Below are positions 9,752 through 17,745 of a DNA stretch of 64,000 nucleotides, one piece after another. The notes below the pieces were generated by a model. The model saw nothing but the letters and a program-made list of their open reading frames with translations. It made no database searches and was not told the DNA's origin. The position numbers were made by a program, and so were the translations under genes. The stretch is from Brenneria sp. hezel4-2-4 (GTDB taxonomy: Bacteria; Pseudomonadota; Gammaproteobacteria; Enterobacterales; Enterobacteriaceae), in the NCBI RefSeq assembly GCF_013155275.1, contig NZ_JABJXS010000001.1:496001-560000 (forward strand), written 5' to 3'. Within the stretch, counting starts at the first letter, position 1, and each line of letters begins with the position of its first letter.

Positions 9752-10060
9752 AAAAACGCCGGGAGCGCTTTTCAACGCCGCGTGCGGCGGCCCGCAGGGC
9801 GAGTCTCATGGATGAGACGAGTAAAAAAACGCCGGGAGCGCTTTTCAACGCCGCGTGCGGCGGCCCACAGGGCGAGTCTCATGGATGAGACGAGTAAAAA
9901 AGCGCCGGGAGCGCTTTTCAACGCCGCGTGCGGCGGCCCACAGGGCGAGTCTCATGGATGAGACGAGTAAAAAAGCGCCGGGAGCGCTTTTCAACGCCGC
10001 GTGCGGCGGCCCACAGGGCGAGTCTCATGGATGAGACGAGTAAAAAAGCGTCGGGAACGG
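9752..10060. repeat. Tandem 73-bp repeat, four full copies plus a partial fifth, each with a terminator-like hairpin
   Basis: The marker GCCGGG recurs at 9758, 9831, 9904 and 9977, and a variant GTCGGG at 10050: an exact 73-bp period. Copies differ at only a few bases (for example cccgcag in copy 1 and cccacag in the others). Each unit holds three inverted repeats: AAAAGCGC-cggga-GCGCTTTT (imperfect in copies 1 and 2, perfect in 3 and 4), CGCCGC-GT-GCGGCG, and GTCTCAT-GG-ATGAGAC. The first has A/T tracts on both sides and so looks like an intrinsic terminator on either strand. The partial fifth unit lies inside the 3' coding end of ybjO. The period is not a multiple of three, so the short frames across it are not coding. 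Confidence 0.9.
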
Positions 10061-10443
10061 CGCGGTAAAAACAGCAGCACGATCACCAGTAAATCCGGTA
10101 TCTTCTGCAATAACAACTGGTGCAGCACCGCCACGTGATCGTCGCCAGTGATATGGAATATGGCGGGGAAATAGTCGCTCACGGACGCCAGCAGCATATA
10201 CGGCACCACCAGACACTGGCAGATAACATATCCCCAACGCCCCCAGTTGGCGCCCGTCAGCACGGCGAATCCGCAACGCACCTCGGCGCAAACCACCACC
10301 AGCGACAACAGAAAAATCAGCGTTGAATCCCATGACTGCGCGCTGCTCCCTATCCAGTCTCCCAGACCGCTCAGACCCAACTCCCAGACCAACAGTAAAA
10401 CACCCAGGAAACGGGTGGCGATAATAGCGATGCCCGCCACCAT
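9991..10443 (-). CDS. ybjO: YbjO family inner-membrane protein with a repeat-derived C-terminus
   Basis: A small membrane protein of unknown function encoded after potI, as in E. coli (162 residues there). About 150 residues and three to four hydrophobic segments are visible. Matching segments to the family are STLIFLLSLVVV, LLQKIPDLLVIVLLFLP and SRRFF. The family normally ends right after SRRFF; here the frame runs on through the tandem repeat and adds TRLIHETRPVGRRTRR. Homology to E. coli YbjO also extends about 10 codons upstream of the first ATG (10443), where no ATG or GTG exists, only CTG or ATT codons behind AAGGA or AGGAG. The true start may therefore be a rare codon, for instance CTG at 10473. 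Confidence 0.75.
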   Translation of the reverse strand: MVAGIAIIATRFLGVLLLVWELGLSGLGDWIGSSAQSWDSTLIFLLSLVVVCAEVRCGFAVLTGANWGRWGYVICQCLVVPYMLLASVSDYFPAIFHITGDDHVAVLHQLLLQKIPDLLVIVLLFLPRRSRRFFTRLIHETRPVGRRTRR

Positions 10444-10523
10444 GACCGGAACCGGAGCGTACGCTTTTTGCAGTGTGATTTCCTTTTTACTGTACAGAAT
10501 TTCTCCTCTCTCCCTTCATACAG

Positions 10524-10560
10524 AACGATAACGCCACCAGACAATGGCGGCGTTATCGTT
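10524..10560 (-). terminator. 12-bp hairpin between potI and ybjO
   Basis: A perfect stem (AACGATAACGCC with GGCGTTATCGTT) with a 13-nt loop lies just after the potI stop. No T-run follows on the minus strand, so it may stabilise the pot mRNA 3' end or partly reduce read-through into ybjO. Confidence 0.5.
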
Positions 10561-10596
10561 GACTCAGCGTACGGCGAAGAAACGGCTGGCGATGAA

Positions 10597-11442
10597 TCAG
10601 CCCCGTCTCGCTTTTTGCATATCGCGCTGGCGCTGTTTCTCTGCCCTGGCCATAAACCACCAGGCAATAAAGCCAATAATTCCCACCACCAATAGTATCA
10701 AAGAAGCCAGCGCGTTAATCTGCGGATTAACCCCCATCCTCACGCTGGAGAAGACCAGCATCGGCAGCGTGGTCGACCCCGGCCCGGCGACAAAGCTGGC
10801 AATCACCAAATCGTCCAGCGACAGCGTAAACGCCAGCAGCCAGCCGGAAATCAACGCCGGGGCAATCATCGGAACCGTAATGATGAAGAATACCTTTAGC
10901 GGCGTGGCGCCCAGATCCATCGCCGCCTCTTCAATAGACCGATCCAGCTCTCGCAGACGCGCGCTGATCACCACCGTGACATAAGCGGTACAGAATGTGA
11001 CATGCGCCAGCCAGATGGTCAGCATCCCGCGCTCCGAAGGCCAACCGATGGCGTGCCCCAGCGCCACAAACAGCAGCAGCAGGGAAAGGCCGGTGATCAC
11101 ATCCGGCATGACTAATGGCGCGGTCAGCATAAACGCAAAGCCGTTCGAACCGCGAAAGCTGCCGAAACGCACCATCACCAGCGCCGCCAGCGTCCCCAGC
11201 ACCACGGCCATGGTGGCGGATGCCGCGGCAATCGTCAGGCTGAGCAGCACGGCGCTGATCATCGCAGAGTTATGAAACAGCTCGACATACCAGCGCGTCG
11301 ACCACCCTGCCCATACCGTCACCAGCTTGGAACTGTTGAATGAATAGATCACCAGCATCAACATCGGCGCATAGAGGAAGGTAAAGCACAGCACCAGAAT
11401 AACGATACGCCACGGTGAACGAACCACCGGCAGATTGTTCAT
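10597..11442 (-). CDS. potI: Putrescine ABC transporter permease PotI
   Basis: An inner-membrane permease of the putrescine importer PotFGHI. The start at 11442 (MNNLPVVRSPWRIVIL) gives 281 residues, identical in length to E. coli, and overlaps the potH stop as ATGA; frames opening further upstream only read through potH. Six transmembrane segments are expected, and the EAA motif is EEAAMDLGATPLKVFFIITVPMI. Confidence 0.97.
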   Translation of the reverse strand: MNNLPVVRSPWRIVILVLCFTFLYAPMLMLVIYSFNSSKLVTVWAGWSTRWYVELFHNSAMISAVLLSLTIAAASATMAVVLGTLAALVMVRFGSFRGSNGFAFMLTAPLVMPDVITGLSLLLLFVALGHAIGWPSERGMLTIWLAHVTFCTAYVTVVISARLRELDRSIEEAAMDLGATPLKVFFIITVPMIAPALISGWLLAFTLSLDDLVIASFVAGPGSTTLPMLVFSSVRMGVNPQINALASLILLVVGIIGFIAWWFMARAEKQRQRDMQKARRG

Positions 11443-12404
11443 ACCTCGCCCTCCGCCGCTTTGCTCTGGTGCTTGTGAAACCAGATGATTGGCATAATCA
11501 ACAACAGCAACATGATAATCGCCACCGCCGATGCAACAGGCCAATCACGATTGTTAAAGAACTCCTGCCAAAGAATACGGCCGATCATAATGCTATCCGG
11601 TCCCCCCAACAGTTCAGGGATCACGTACTCGCCCACGGTGGGGATAAATACCAGCATCGAACCAGCGATAATTCCCCCTTTGGTCAGCGGTACGATAACG
11701 CTGAAAAAGGTTTTTAACGGACGCGCGCCTAAATCAAGCGACGCTTCAACCAGCGAGTAATCCAGCCGGGTGAGCGCGGTATAGATCGGCAATACCATAA
11801 AGGGCAGATAGGAATACACCACGCCGATATACACCGCCAGATTGGTATGCAAAATCACCAGCGGCTGATCGATAACCCCCAGCCACAGCAGGAAGTTATT
11901 CAGAATACCGTTATTTTTCAGTATCCCCATCCAGGCATAGACGCGGATAAGAAAGGATGTCCACGACGGCAGAATAACCAACAGCAGCAGAATATTACGG
12001 GTGGACGGTTTGCTGTGCGCCACCGCCCAGGCCAGCGGATAGCCGATCGCCAGACAGCATAGCGTCGATACCGCCGCAACCTGCAATGATTGCAGATAGG
12101 CATCAATATAGAGCGGATCGTCGAGCAAATGCAGATAGTTTGCCAGATTCAACGAAATATCCAGCCGGTCATCCACCCAGGAAACCAGATCGGTGTACGG
12201 CGGTATGGCTCGCGCCATTTCCGCCAGACTGATCTTGAATACGATCAGGAACGGCAGCATAAACAGCAACAGCAGCCACAGATAAGGCAGCGCGATAACC
12301 AGCTTATGCCCGTGATCCTGGCGCCAGCGCAGCATCAGCAGGGTTAACCGACGGCGTTTTTTTTCCGGCGACTCCACGGTGTTATGTTCAGAAAACATTG
12401 TCAT
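11439..12404 (-). CDS. potH: Putrescine ABC transporter permease PotH
   Basis: The partner permease of PotI, 321 residues (E. coli 317). After a poorly conserved, basic N-terminus, the membrane part begins at HKLVIALPYLWLLLLFMLPF. The EAA loop is EASLDLGARPLKTFFSVIVPLTKGGI. The start has GAGGA six bases upstream. The gene starts 12 bases after the potG stop, and its own stop overlaps potI. Confidence 0.97.
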   Translation of the reverse strand: MTMFSEHNTVESPEKKRRRLTLLMLRWRQDHGHKLVIALPYLWLLLLFMLPFLIVFKISLAEMARAIPPYTDLVSWVDDRLDISLNLANYLHLLDDPLYIDAYLQSLQVAAVSTLCCLAIGYPLAWAVAHSKPSTRNILLLLVILPSWTSFLIRVYAWMGILKNNGILNNFLLWLGVIDQPLVILHTNLAVYIGVVYSYLPFMVLPIYTALTRLDYSLVEASLDLGARPLKTFFSVIVPLTKGGIIAGSMLVFIPTVGEYVIPELLGGPDSIMIGRILWQEFFNNRDWPVASAVAIIMLLLLIMPIIWFHKHQSKAAEGEV

Positions 12405-12416
12405 GACAATTCCTCA

Positions 12417-13550
12417 CTACACCGTCAACACCACGCAACTATCCGCGTCCCAACACAAACGCACCTCGTCGCCCCAGGTCGGCGTGCCTTTACGGTAGCG
12501 ATAGGCGTTCTGCAATTGCGCGCTGATAATCTGTCCGCTGTTCAGTCTGACATGATAAATCGACAGATCGCCCAGATAGGCGATATGCACCACTTCCCCA
12601 ACGGCGAAATTGCAGCCATCAGCCGGTATCTCATCACCGAGCATGATTTTCTCCGGCCTAAGGGCGATATACACCGGCACGCCATCCACCACGGAGACAT
12701 CGGAATCAACCTTCAGCGGATGCACCAGCCCCGGACTTTGTATAATCAGCGCGTCATCCCGCCGCTCCGTCAGCACCCCTTCGAACATATTGACCGAACC
12801 AATAAATTCGGCGCTGAAACGGGTATTGGGGTTTTCATATATTTCTTCAGGTTCGCCGATCTGCACAAATTTCCCGCGGTTCATGATGGCGATTCGGCCC
12901 GCCATCGTCATCGCTTCTTCCTGATCGTGCGTCACCATCACGCAGGTCACGCCGACGCGCTCCAGAATATCAACCACCTCAAGCTGCATGCGGTCGCGCA
13001 GTTTCTTATCCAGCGCACCCATCGGTTCATCCAGCAACAACAGCTTCGGACGTTTTGCCAGACTGCGCGCCAGCGCCACGCGCTGCCGCTGGCCGCCGGA
13101 AAGCTGATGCGGTTTGCGGCCGGCAAACTCCTGCATATGCACCAGCGTCAGCATTTCCTCCACCCGATCTTTGATTTCAGAACGCGACAACCGATCCTGC
13201 TTAAGACCAAAAGCAATATTCTTTTCCACCGTCATATGAGGAAACAAGGCATACGACTGGAACATCATGTTGATCGGACGCTGATAGGGAGGAACCCGCG
13301 ACAGATCCTGACCATCCAGGACGATTTGCCCCTGCGTTGGATGCTCGAAACCCGCCAGCATGCGCAACAGCGTGGACTTTCCGCAACCGGACGCGCCCAG
13401 CAGGGCAAATATCTCGCCCTTATAAATCGTCAGACTGACATCATCAACAGCGGCCTGACCGTCAAATGATTTGGTCAGATTACGAACTTCCAGCAACGGG
13501 GTAACCGCTTTTTGGGGCTTGGGCTGGGGACGGGGAATGGCTTCATTCAC
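12417..13550 (-). CDS. potG: Putrescine ABC transporter ATP-binding protein PotG
   Basis: The ATPase of the putrescine importer. Motifs are Walker A GASGCGKST, signature LSGGQRQR, Walker B LLLLDEP and the H-loop VMVTHD; the C-terminal ~100 residues are a TOBE regulatory domain (RPEKIMLGDE, DEVRLCWDADSCVVL). The GTG at 13550 was chosen because it gives 377 residues beginning V/MNEAIPRPQ, matching E. coli; a further GTG 12 codons upstream lies inside a strong hairpin. The gap to potF is 130 bases with two hairpins. Confidence 0.96.
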   Translation of the reverse strand: MNEAIPRPQPKPQKAVTPLLEVRNLTKSFDGQAAVDDVSLTIYKGEIFALLGASGCGKSTLLRMLAGFEHPTQGQIVLDGQDLSRVPPYQRPINMMFQSYALFPHMTVEKNIAFGLKQDRLSRSEIKDRVEEMLTLVHMQEFAGRKPHQLSGGQRQRVALARSLAKRPKLLLLDEPMGALDKKLRDRMQLEVVDILERVGVTCVMVTHDQEEAMTMAGRIAIMNRGKFVQIGEPEEIYENPNTRFSAEFIGSVNMFEGVLTERRDDALIIQSPGLVHPLKVDSDVSVVDGVPVYIALRPEKIMLGDEIPADGCNFAVGEVVHIAYLGDLSIYHVRLNSGQIISAQLQNAYRYRKGTPTWGDEVRLCWDADSCVVLTV

Positions 13551-13581
13551 TTCGCATTGCTCTCCGGCAAAAGCAGAACAA

Positions 13582-13611
13582 GTCACCGCCTTGATGTATC
13601 AAGGCGGTGAC
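13582..13611 (-). other. 13-bp perfect hairpin upstream of potG
   Basis: GTCACCGCCTTGA pairs perfectly with TCAAGGCGGTGAC around a 4-nt loop. It lies in the potF-potG intercistronic region, about 30 bases upstream of the potG start. In the mRNA it could stabilise the potF segment or hold down potG translation. Confidence 0.7.
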
Positions 13612-13625
13612 ACAGATATTGTGCA

Positions 13626-13649
13626 AACAGGCGGGATTAGCCGCCTGTT
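13626..13649 (-). other. 9-bp hairpin just downstream of potF
   Basis: AACAGGCGG pairs with CCGCCTGTT around a 6-nt loop, 31 bases after the potF stop. Minus-strand sequence after it has no T-run. It is the second of two hairpins between potF and potG, a layout often seen where the binding protein must be made in excess over the membrane complex. Confidence 0.65.
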
Positions 13650-13680
13650 AGTTATCCCATGAATTCAGAGCAAAAAACGT

Positions 13681-14790
13681 TTATTTACCGCTTTTTACCT
13701 TAGTCCATGCACGCGTACGGGTACGGTCAATCTGGGGAGATTGCACCTTAAGCGTAAACAGTTTAGCGCGAACATCCGCAGGCGGATAGACACCCGGATC
13801 GTTACGAATTTCTTCGTTCACCAACGGCACCGACTCTTTATTCGCACTGGCGTAGTACACATGATTACTGATATTGGCCATCACATCCGGCTTCAGCAGA
13901 TAATTCATAAACTGATAGGCTGAATCAACATTCTTGGCATCGACCGGCATGGCAAGCACGTCAAAGAAAGCCAGCGCCCCTTCTTTCGGGATGCTGTAAT
14001 GAATGTTGACGCCATTTTTAGCTTCTTTGGCGCGGTTGGCCGCCTGCATCACGTCCCCCGCCCAGCCGATAGCCACACAAATATCGCCGTTAGCCAGGTC
14101 GTTGATGTATTGAGACGAATGGAAGTAACGAATGCTGGGGCGCAGTTTTAACAACAGGTCGGTGGCTGACGTGGTGTAGTCGCCCGCCGTGGTGCTGTTC
14201 GGATCCTTGCCTTGATAGTTCAGCACGGTGGCGAAAATTTCTTCCGGCGCATCCAGGAAAGAGACGCCGCAGCTTTTCAGTTTTTCCAGATTTTCCGGTT
14301 TCAGCACCAGATCCCAGCTGTCCACGGGCGCATCGGCTCCCAGAGCGGCTTTGACTTTATCAATGTTGTAACCGATGCCGGTCGTCGCCCATAAATACGG
14401 CAGCGCATATTTGTTATCCGGATCGTGCTGGGCGATCAACTTCAACAGTTCGGGATCGAGATTGTTATAATTCGGCAGCTTACTTTTATCTAATGGCTGA
14501 AATACCCCCGCGGCAAGCTGGCGTTCCAGGAAGCTGGCCGAGGGAACGACCAAATCAAACCCGGTGCTGCCGGCCATCAATTTGCCTTCCAACACTTCAT
14601 TGGAGTCAAACACGTCATAAACCACTTTTACGCCTGTTTCCTGCTGGAAATTTTGCAACGTATCCGGCGCAATATAATCAGACCAGTTGTAAACATGCAG
14701 CGTTTTCTCTTCCGCAGATGCGGTGACGGACGCGGCCATCAGCAAGCCGGCAACAACACCCGATAACAATTTTTTACGTTGGGTGAACAT
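13681..14790 (-). CDS. potF: Putrescine-binding periplasmic protein PotF
   Basis: The periplasmic receptor of the putrescine importer (SBP family 1). The start at 14790 has a strong GGAGGAAGGA site and gives 369 residues (E. coli 370) with a signal peptide MFTQRKKLLSGVVAGLLMA ending near TASAEE. Ligand-site segments are conserved: NWSDYIAPDT, PSASFLERQL, the W and D of WAGD, and FFDVLAMP. It is the first gene of the operon, reading leftward. Confidence 0.97.
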   Translation of the reverse strand: MFTQRKKLLSGVVAGLLMAASVTASAEEKTLHVYNWSDYIAPDTLQNFQQETGVKVVYDVFDSNEVLEGKLMAGSTGFDLVVPSASFLERQLAAGVFQPLDKSKLPNYNNLDPELLKLIAQHDPDNKYALPYLWATTGIGYNIDKVKAALGADAPVDSWDLVLKPENLEKLKSCGVSFLDAPEEIFATVLNYQGKDPNSTTAGDYTTSATDLLLKLRPSIRYFHSSQYINDLANGDICVAIGWAGDVMQAANRAKEAKNGVNIHYSIPKEGALAFFDVLAMPVDAKNVDSAYQFMNYLLKPDVMANISNHVYYASANKESVPLVNEEIRNDPGVYPPADVRAKLFTLKVQSPQIDRTRTRAWTKVKSGK

Positions 14791-15146
14791 CCGTTCCTTC
14801 CTCCATACAAGGGGGTGATTCATGGGAGTCTGTGTGTCTCATTCAGAGACGAAACTCCACCTGCGCCTGTGCGGCAGCGATAGAAATCAATGAATGACTA
14901 TGCACTGAATTCATCATAGTAGATATCGACCTAAAGACGACGCTATCGCATGCCTGTTACAGCAATCAAGCATAACCGCACTACATCGGTCATACCATAG
15001 TCGAAAGTAAAAAATGGCTTTTATCGATTTTTTATTCACATTTTATCTATGTAATACGGCCAATTAGCGATAAACAGCGCTGAATATCCGGCAATCGGGC
15101 GATAAATGCAGAATAAACAGCGGGTAGCAGAAAATAAGAGAAACTG
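14791..15146. other. Non-coding region upstream of potF
   Basis: This gap of about 350 bases between ybjN and potF must hold the potF promoter. On the minus strand TATGAT occurs near 14920, but without a convincing -35 at the right spacing. No conserved reading frame and no long repeat were seen. Confidence 0.6.
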
Positions 15147-15167
15147 ATTGCTGCCGTTGGCAGCAAT
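15147..15167 (-). terminator. Probable terminator of ybjN
   Basis: ATTGCTGCC and GGCAGCAAT form a 9-bp stem with a 3-nt loop five bases after the ybjN stop. On the minus strand it is followed by the T-rich tract CAGTTTCTCTTATTTTC. Confidence 0.7.
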
Positions 15168-15171
15168 AGGA

Positions 15172-15654
15172 CTAATGAAGGAAAGAGCTATTCATTCCGC
15201 CAGCAGAGGACTCTTCTTCATCACCGATAAACAGCAGATTATTGGCGCCGGCCTCTAAAATCACCATCGAGATTTGTTCTTCAGACTGCTGCATGAAATG
15301 CCTGAACTGTTCCAGCGTCATACCCGCGGCGACGCTGAACGCCTGACAAACAATCAGCTTCGGCAGATTATCATCCTGAACATCGATAAATGCTTTTACC
15401 GTCAGGGAGCTGGCGTTGATCTGGCTCAGGTCGCCGACCAACGGAATCAACGCGCTGGGCTTCACCTCCGCCAGCGCGGAGAACAGAACCACGTTATCCA
15501 CCAGATCGACTTTCGCATCGAATACCCCATCAAAATTCTGCATGTGAGGTAAATGGAGCGCCTGACAGGAATCACATTCAAAAAACACGATGTTTAATTG
15601 ATCCAGCCACCGCCGTAGCATAGTCAAATCCGGGACGATGAGTGAATCCATCAT
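15172..15654 (-). CDS. ybjN: YbjN family protein (putative sensory transduction regulator)
   Basis: A 160-residue cytoplasmic protein (E. coli YbjN 158) of the DUF1790/YbjN family. E. coli YbjN is reported to affect motility and stress responses when overproduced and its fold resembles type III secretion chaperones; its mechanism is unknown. Conserved blocks are FFECDSCQALHLPHMQNFDGVFDAK, INASSLTVKAF, DDNLPKLIVCQ and QSEEQISMVILEA. Two adjacent ATG codons follow GAGG; either could be used. It lies 154 bases after rimK on the same strand. Confidence 0.92.
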   Translation of the reverse strand: MMDSLIVPDLTMLRRWLDQLNIVFFECDSCQALHLPHMQNFDGVFDAKVDLVDNVVLFSALAEVKPSALIPLVGDLSQINASSLTVKAFIDVQDDNLPKLIVCQAFSVAAGMTLEQFRHFMQQSEEQISMVILEAGANNLLFIGDEEESSAGGMNSSFLH

Positions 15655-15808
15655 TTTTGCCTCATACCGACTGTTGTTAAAAAGGGCCCATAGCTTACGG
15701 AATATTACGTTCCGACGCCATGATAAACACGCCTTAAATCACATTAAACCGTGATAAATCACAAACGATCGGTTCCGATATTTACCGGCCAGACCGCCAG
15801 GCGGAAAA

Positions 15809-16705
15809 CTACCTTTTATTCACCAATAACGCACGAACATGCTGCTCAATAAATTCGATCATCATGCCGGCAATATCAACCCCGGTGGTGGTTTCAATCC
15901 CCTCCAGCCCTGGGGAGGCATTGACTTCCATCACTAAAGGGCCGCGTTCGGCCCGCAGAATATCGACGCCCGCCACGTTCAGCCCCAGCGTTTTTGCGGC
16001 TTTAACGGCAATGGCCCGTTCCCGGGAAGTTATCTGAACTTTACTTGCCGAACCGCCGCGATGCAGATTGGAACGGAACTCGCCCGGTTTTGCCTGCCGT
16101 TCGATGGCCGCCACCACCCGGTTGCCGATAACCAGACAGCGAATGTCTCTGCCCTGCGCTTCACGGACATACTCCTGCACCAGAATATGGGCATTCAGTC
16201 CCCGGAATGCGTCAATAACGCTTTCCGCCGCCTGTCGGGTTTCAGCCAGCACCACCCCGATCCCCTGCGTCCCTTCAACCAGCTTGACCACCAGCGGCGC
16301 GCCGCCGACCATTTCTATCAGATCGCCGGTATCATCGGGTGAATGAGCAAAACCGGTGACCGGCAAATCGATGCCGGCGCTGGCTAATAGCTGTAGGGAA
16401 TGCAGTTTGTCGCGGGCACGAATAACCGCGACGGAATTGTTCAGCGGAAAACCGCCCGACATTTCAAACTGGCGCAGCACCGCCGTGCCATAAAACGTGA
16501 TAAGCGAACCGATACGCGGGATAACCGCATCATATTTCACTAACCGACGGCCGCGGTAATGCACCGACGGCGCCGCCGAATTGATATTCATGTAGCAGGA
16601 CAACGGGTCAAGAATATCTATCTGATGTCCGCGCTCTTCCGCGGCTTCGCGCAGACGTTTGCAGGAATATAACGACCCGTCACGAGACAGAATGGCTATC
16701 TTCAT
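15809..16705 (-). CDS. rimK: Ribosomal protein S6--L-glutamate ligase RimK
   Basis: An ATP-grasp ligase that adds glutamate residues to the C-terminus of ribosomal protein S6 and, in E. coli, can make poly-alpha-glutamate. It has 298 residues (E. coli 300). ATP-grasp elements visible are [41 protein letters not shown] and metal-binding [11 protein letters not shown]. It starts 18 bases after nfsA on the same strand, as in the E. coli nfsA-rimK-ybjN operon. Confidence 0.97.
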   Translation of the reverse strand: MKIAILSRDGSLYSCKRLREAAEERGHQIDILDPLSCYMNINSAAPSVHYRGRRLVKYDAVIPRIGSLITFYGTAVLRQFEMSGGFPLNNSVAVIRARDKLHSLQLLASAGIDLPVTGFAHSPDDTGDLIEMVGGAPLVVKLVEGTQGIGVVLAETRQAAESVIDAFRGLNAHILVQEYVREAQGRDIRCLVIGNRVVAAIERQAKPGEFRSNLHRGGSASKVQITSRERAIAVKAAKTLGLNVAGVDILRAERGPLVMEVNASPGLEGIETTTGVDIAGMMIEFIEQHVRALLVNKR

Positions 16706-16723
16706 AAATGTCCGAGGGATACG

Positions 16724-17443
16724 CTAGCGTACCGCCCATCCCTGTTGATGTAAGTAGTCCAGCATAAACGGGCGCAGTTCTTTTTTCAGCGTGCGCCGTA
16801 CATGCTCGCTCCAGGTGTCGCGCCGATTGCTGGTGCGCTGAAGATAATACTCCGCCAACTGCTGGTCATATTCCGCCAACTTCTGGCGATCGAGCGGCTG
16901 ATAAACGTTCTCATGCACCAGCATCTCCACCGGCATACGCGGCTTTAACTGCGGATCGGCGTCAGGGTAGCCCAGGCAAAGTCCAAATAGCGGCAAGACC
17001 TGTTGCGGTAGTTTCAGTAATGTCGTGACATCCGCAATCTTGTTGCGAATACCGCCGATAAATACGCCGCCAAGCCCCAGGGACTCCGCGGCGACCAGCG
17101 CATTCTGCGCCATTATCGCCGTATCGACGCAGCCGATCAGCAATTGCTCCGCCAGGCCGGTTTCAGCCTGTGGAAATATTTGCAGATGACGATGGAAATC
17201 GGCACAAAAAACCCAGAACTCCGCCGCCTGAGCGACATAAGCCTGCTCACCCGAATAGTGAACCAGCGTTTGCCGCATCGCCGGATCGGTAATACGGATA
17301 ATGGCGCTGCACTGCAAGAAACTGGAACTGGACGCACTCTGCGCGGCGGAAAAAATCGCGCGACGTTGCTCGTCCGTCAGCGGTTGTGCGGTAAAAGCAC
17401 GGATGGAGCGATGGCGTTGTAGTAAATCAATAGTGGGCGTCAC
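16724..17443 (-). CDS. nfsA: Oxygen-insensitive NADPH nitroreductase NfsA
   Basis: An FMN-dependent homodimeric flavoprotein that reduces nitroaromatics, nitrofurans and quinones by two electrons using NADPH. It has 239 residues (E. coli 240). FMN-binding segments HRSIRAF near the N-terminus, SSSSFLQCSAI and GLGGVFIGGIRN are present, and the basic R/K-rich region near the C-terminus (RTSNRRDTW) fits NADPH use. It begins with GTG, and that codon overlaps the TGA of a short upstream frame (GTGA), suggesting translational coupling. In E. coli SoxS/MarA control this operon; no clear marbox was identified. Confidence 0.96.
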   Translation of the reverse strand: MTPTIDLLQRHRSIRAFTAQPLTDEQRRAIFSAAQSASSSSFLQCSAIIRITDPAMRQTLVHYSGEQAYVAQAAEFWVFCADFHRHLQIFPQAETGLAEQLLIGCVDTAIMAQNALVAAESLGLGGVFIGGIRNKIADVTTLLKLPQQVLPLFGLCLGYPDADPQLKPRMPVEMLVHENVYQPLDRQKLAEYDQQLAEYYLQRTSNRRDTWSEHVRRTLKKELRPFMLDYLHQQGWAVR

Positions 17444-17538
17444 TCTGCATATCCTTCAGGCATTAAGTCATACACCGTAATGGTTCCCCCGCCCGCCGTC
17501 TCGACCGGGACGAGGGAGACACCGAATAACTGCATCAT
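17440..17538 (-). CDS. Possible small protein coupled to nfsA
   Basis: A 32-codon frame from ATG at 17538 reads MMQLFGVSLVPVETAGGG then TITVYDLMPEGYAE and stops at a TGA that overlaps the nfsA GTG. The frame is open further upstream to 17631 (residues there include QAALVCPAGWHIIVIS), so a longer product from a TTG or other rare start is possible. The residue mix is protein-like and the hydrophobic stretch could be membrane associated. It does not resemble YbjC, which sits here in E. coli. No good ribosome site precedes the ATG, so this stays uncertain. Confidence 0.35.
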   Translation of the reverse strand: MMQLFGVSLVPVETAGGGTITVYDLMPEGYAE

Positions 17539-17745
17539 ACTGATGACGATTATATGCCAGCCGGCCGGACAGACCAACGCCGCCTGCTTTTCAGCCTCAT
17601 CATTGAGAGAACAAATCGATGCAACAGGTAATTACTACTTCTTTTCATCAAACAATGCGAGCATAGTAACGCCCATTAACGACAGGCATTGCGCCAATAG
17701 TTTTGGAAAAACATTTTTTATTGTTCATTTTACTAAGGAGTTTAC

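Noticed and set aside
9697-9961. Open frames of 63-85 codons across the tandem repeat on the plus strand
   Set aside because: They are translations of the 73-bp repeat, whose period is not a multiple of three, so each copy falls in a different frame. There is no ribosome site and no recognisable protein.
9752-10060. CRISPR array
   Set aside because: The copies are contiguous 73-bp units with no unique spacers, and no cas genes are present.
12384-13469. 361-codon open frame on the plus strand opposite potG
   Set aside because: Antisense to a clear potG; the histidine- and glutamine-rich translation looks like a shadow and has no family match.
17640-17745. OxyR binding site upstream of grxA
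   Set aside because: Isolated ATAG and CCAAT-like tetramers occur, but not the four-element spacing expected for OxyR; expected from E. coli but not demonstrable here.
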